Part shown: piece after piece, positions 7,027 to 8,901 of the stretch
Numbering within the stretch: position 1 is the stretch's first letter
Layout: each line of letters opens with the position of its first letter
NCBI GenBank assembly: GCA_903913355.1
Contig: CAIWKU010000425.1
Location: forward strand, 1-8,901
Direction: 5' to 3'
From: an uncultured Bacteroidota bacterium
GTDB taxonomy: Bacteria; Bacteroidota; Bacteroidia; Chitinophagales; Chitinophagaceae
DNA: 8,901 nucleotides
Position numbers and translations under genes: made by a program
Notes under the pieces: model-generated
Told to the model about the DNA's origin: nothing
Database searches by the model: none
Seen by the model: only the letters and a program-made list of their open reading frames with translations

Positions 7027-7773
7027 ATGACCGTTATCCCGCTTTCAGAAGGAGCATTTACCATCGATAAATCCAAAGTATTTGTTCCGTTCGATATTAA
7101 CCGGGATGAACTTAACAGCAGACCTATTGGTAGCCTGCTGGTGGAAATACAACCTTTTGTACTCATTACAGAGAACGATGTAATCTTATTAGATACAGGC
7201 CTCGGACTAACCGATTCCAATGGTAAATTAAGTTTATACAATCATCTTGAAAAAGCGGGAATCAATCCCTCACAGGTTACAAAAGTGCTGATGAGTCATT
7301 TGCACCGCGATCATTCCGGAGGAATTAGTTTCGAAAACCCTGCCAGTAAAGAAAGGTTTATCAGTTTCCCTTATGCAACTTATTATGTTCAAAAAAGAGA
7401 GTTTAGTTTTGCCATGGATGGAACCAGCTCTTCATATACCATTGATTATTTCAGCCTCTTGTCAGAATTCAGCAGGGTAGAATGGTTGGATGAAGATGAG
7501 GGTCTAATTGACGGCTATATTCGCTATCAGCTAACAGGCGCTCATTCCAAATATCACCAGGTATTCTGGATAGAGGAAACAGGAAAAAAATATTTTTTTG
7601 GAGGGGATGTTGCACCGCAATTACAACAAATGAAAAGCCGCTTTATTGCTAAATATGATTATGATGGTAAAAAATGTATGGAACTGCGCAAACAATGGTG
7701 GTTAGAAGGCGAAGCAGAAAATTGGACCTTCCTTTTTTACCATGATATCAAGTCACCAGTTTATCCCACATAA
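7027..7773 (+). CDS. Metallo-beta-lactamase-fold hydrolase, substrate unknown
   Basis: This is a cytoplasmic metal-dependent hydrolase of the MBL superfamily: no signal peptide or membrane segment is seen in 248 residues. The metal site looks complete: HLHRDH (91-96, with His91, His93, Asp95 and His96), His173 in GAHSKYHQ, Asp194 in FGGDVAP and His239 in FYHD. The early LLDTGLG (54-60) is the usual strand-turn before the active site. The arrangement resembles the branch that includes lactonases and other small-ester hydrolases, but neither motifs nor neighbours fix the substrate, and the elongasome genes upstream are probably not functionally linked. The ATG has no Shine-Dalgarno sequence. 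The last three codons and the stop form part of the left arm of the long hairpin that follows. Family call firm, function unknown. Confidence 0.88.
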   Translation: MTVIPLSEGAFTIDKSKVFVPFDINRDELNSRPIGSLLVEIQPFVLITENDVILLDTGLGLTDSNGKLSLYNHLEKAGINPSQVTKVLMSHLHRDHSGGISFENPASKERFISFPYATYYVQKREFSFAMDGTSSSYTIDYFSLLSEFSRVEWLDEDEGLIDGYIRYQLTGAHSKYHQVFWIEETGKKYFFGGDVAPQLQQMKSRFIAKYDYDGKKCMELRKQWWLEGEAENWTFLFYHDIKSPVYPT

Positions 7774-7819
7774 AATAAGGGCTTATCGGTTTCGATAAGC
7801 CCTTATTTTATGTGGGATA
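7762..7819. terminator. Perfect 27-bp hairpin, likely bidirectional terminator
   Basis: Bases 7762-7788 and 7793-7819 are exact reverse complements, separated by the 4-base loop GTTT. The inner stem is GC-containing (AAGGGCTTATCG), with AAAAT on its left and ATTTT on its right, so a terminator with a T-rich exit can form in either direction. It sits between convergent genes: the left arm contains the last three codons and stop of the hydrolase gene, and the right arm ends 7 bases before the stop codon of the minus-strand gene. The perfect outer arm is much longer than an intrinsic terminator needs. Confidence 0.88.
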
Positions 7820-7826
7820 CTGTATA

Positions 7827-8222
7827 CTATTTATTATTCTTTTTATCAGCATTTCTTTTTTCCACCTCAGCTTTCAAAAGATTATTAAAATCTCTGTCAA
7901 TCGTAAAAACCTTTAGTACACGATCATCTGAACCCAGTATTTTTTTAAACTCATCTCTGTATTTTTTTCGTATAATCAGCACTTTTTCTTCTGTTGTAAT
8001 AATATCATCTGGCGTTTCTGCCCTGACTTTTCTTACTTCATCATTGTAATCATAGAAAAGCGTCCAGAACGGAGCTTCTTCCTGCGTTAGCTTTAAATAT
8101 TTGGTGATAAACTCTATTCGCAATCCCTGTATATTACCACCCCGTTGCTGGGCATGAGCGGTATTAGGAGATACAATAAATATCCCAACAATAACGAAGG
8201 TTATAGCAGCTAGTCTTTTCAT
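7827..8222 (-). CDS. Small secreted LTxxE protein, Spy/CpxP-like or ECF-sensor-like
   Basis: This is a predicted exported protein of 131 residues. A signal peptide is clear: MKR, a hydrophobic core, then AHA before QQ (cleavage about 24/25). The mature part is mostly charged helix with LTQEEAPFWTLFYDY (45-59) and, near the end, VFTIDRDFNNLL (105-116). This layout, an LT-x-x-E-A-x-x-F-W-like motif followed by helices and an acidic/basic end, matches small Bacteroidota periplasmic proteins often labelled Spy/CpxP-like or 'sensor of ECF-type sigma factor'. I know this from family resemblance only. The start at 8222 was chosen because it begins the signal peptide; longer in-frame starts would run back into the upstream gene. 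The ATG follows the upstream stop after one base (TGA-T-ATG), so the two are a coupled operon. A role in envelope stress sensing is an inference. Confidence 0.8.
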   Translation of the reverse strand: MKRLAAITFVIVGIFIVSPNTAHAQQRGGNIQGLRIEFITKYLKLTQEEAPFWTLFYDYNDEVRKVRAETPDDIITTEEKVLIIRKKYRDEFKKILGSDDRVLKVFTIDRDFNNLLKAEVEKRNADKKNNK

Positions 8223-8223
8223 A

Positions 8224-8901
8224 TCAAATTTCCTTTGTGTCAATTGTTTCCAGACTATCTGATTCCTCAATAATGGTTTCTGGAACCAGGTTTTCATCCA
8301 GGTATTGCTTTAATTCTTCATCACTCAATAATTGAATCTTCTTATTAAAGTCATGAACTTTCCTTTCTCCCATTTCATTTTGAGGAACAAGTGCCGCTTC
8401 TTCTTGTGTATCCTGAATAGTATCTGATTCCTCTCCAACTGTTTGTTTAGATTCATTTTCCTCTTTCAGTGTATCAGTAACAGAACTTCCAAAATGATTC
8501 TCTTTTTCAGTTTTCAGGTAAGCCCTGGAATCTGTATACATAAATGCACCGGTTACCAATACCCCTGCCACCATTGCTGCAGCAACATATTGTATAAAAC
8601 GCTTATAGTGCTGAAAAGTTACCACCCTTGCCGGTTGCTTTTCCGATAATGGGTTCCCTGAAACCGCCAGGTCCTTTTCAAAATATCCATCTGGAACAGA
8701 ATACACATTCCTTTTGCCTATTGACAATAAAATAGGAGCTATTGCTTCTAATTCGTCGTCAGTTTCTGTAAGCATGGATTCTTTGGAAACCTTGTCCATG
8801 ATTTGTCTGGCCAATCCTTCAAAATATCCGTCAGGAACGGAGAAAGCGGAATTGGACAGGGTTACCGGAACCAAAACTTCTGCTTTTATTTCTTCAGCAA
8901 G
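8224..8901 (-). CDS. Single-pass membrane protein with two VPDGYFE motifs, possible anti-sigma factor (5' end missing)
   Basis: The frame is open to the right window edge, so the true start lies outside; 225 residues are visible. The N-terminal part holds two related segments ending in FSVPDGYFE (visible residues 20-28) and YSVPDGYFE (67-75). One membrane segment follows (about 102-122, YVAAAMVAGVLVTGAFMYT), then a long acidic Ser/Thr/Glu-rich linker and a C-terminal helix with LLSDEELKQYLDE. The expected topology is cytoplasmic N-terminus and periplasmic C-terminus. In Bacteroidota, proteins with a VP-x-GYF motif and one membrane segment commonly follow an ECF sigma factor gene and are presumed to control it. 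That gene would be off the right edge, so the anti-sigma role is an inference from resemblance. No zinc-binding HxxxCxxC anti-sigma motif is visible. Its TGA lies one base from the next start. Confidence 0.75.
   Translation of the reverse strand, partial: LAEEIKAEVLVPVTLSNSAFSVPDGYFEGLARQIMDKVSKESMLTETDDELEAIAPILLSIGKRNVYSVPDGYFEKDLAVSGNPLSEKQPARVVTFQHYKRFIQYVAAAMVAGVLVTGAFMYTDSRAYLKTEKENHFGSSVTDTLKEENESKQTVGEESDTIQDTQEEAALVPQNEMGERKVHDFNKKIQLLSDEELKQYLDENLVPETIIEESDSLETIDTKEI

Noticed and set aside
7810..8049. A hydrophobic 79-codon plus-strand frame after the hairpin, resembling a small membrane protein.
   Set aside because: It is antisense to the secreted LTxxE protein, whose charged helical codons read as Leu/Phe/Ser on the other strand. 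The minus-strand gene has a signal peptide, a family motif and a coupled start.
8223..8297. A longer N-terminus for the secreted minus-strand protein, starting at 8297.
   Set aside because: It would add 25 residues ahead of a perfectly placed signal peptide and overlap the upstream gene by 74 bases. The ATG at 8222 with one-base spacing is far more plausible.

Overview
The window looks like chromosomal DNA from a member of the Bacteroidota, most likely a Chitinophagaceae-type bacterium. The reasons are the AT-leaning composition, the lack of Shine-Dalgarno sequences before the starts, candidate -7 elements of the TAnnTTTG type, the Bacteroidota flavour of the MreC, MreD, PBP2 and RodA sequences, and a VPDGYF-type membrane protein next to a small secreted LTxxE protein. 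The assignment rests on recognised sequence style, not on a database search.

Layout, left to right: (1) the 3' end of purD (purine synthesis), cut by the window edge; (2) a 280-bp gap with a heptamer tandem repeat; (3) mreB, mreC and mreD, where mreC uses a TTG start and mreC/mreD overlap by 4 bases; (4) a 241-bp gap with a second heptamer repeat of different sequence and a candidate promoter; (5) mrdA (PBP2) and rodA, overlapping by one base (TAATG); (6) a metallo-beta-lactamase-fold hydrolase behind a full TAnnTTTG element; (7) a perfect 27-bp hairpin that closes this rightward set and the opposing leftward pair; (8) on the minus strand, a secreted 131-residue protein preceded, one base apart, by a single-pass membrane protein that runs off the right edge.

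Genes 3 to 5 form the complete core of the cell elongation machinery. MreB filaments in the cytoplasm, MreC and MreD in the membrane and periplasm, the PBP2 transpeptidase and the RodA glycan polymerase together build lateral-wall peptidoglycan. The minus-strand pair resembles the anti-sigma-like and Spy/CpxP-like proteins that in this phylum often follow an ECF sigma factor gene. Such a gene would lie beyond the right edge and is not visible.

I see no mobile element, CRISPR array, tRNA or rRNA, and no gene-free stretch longer than 300 bases. The region is mostly ordinary core genome. The points most worth a second look are the internal duplication in the VPDGYF protein, the cysteine-rich loop of PBP2 with a cysteine pair in the partner RodA, the two heptamer repeats, and the very long perfect hairpin that overlaps a coding end.
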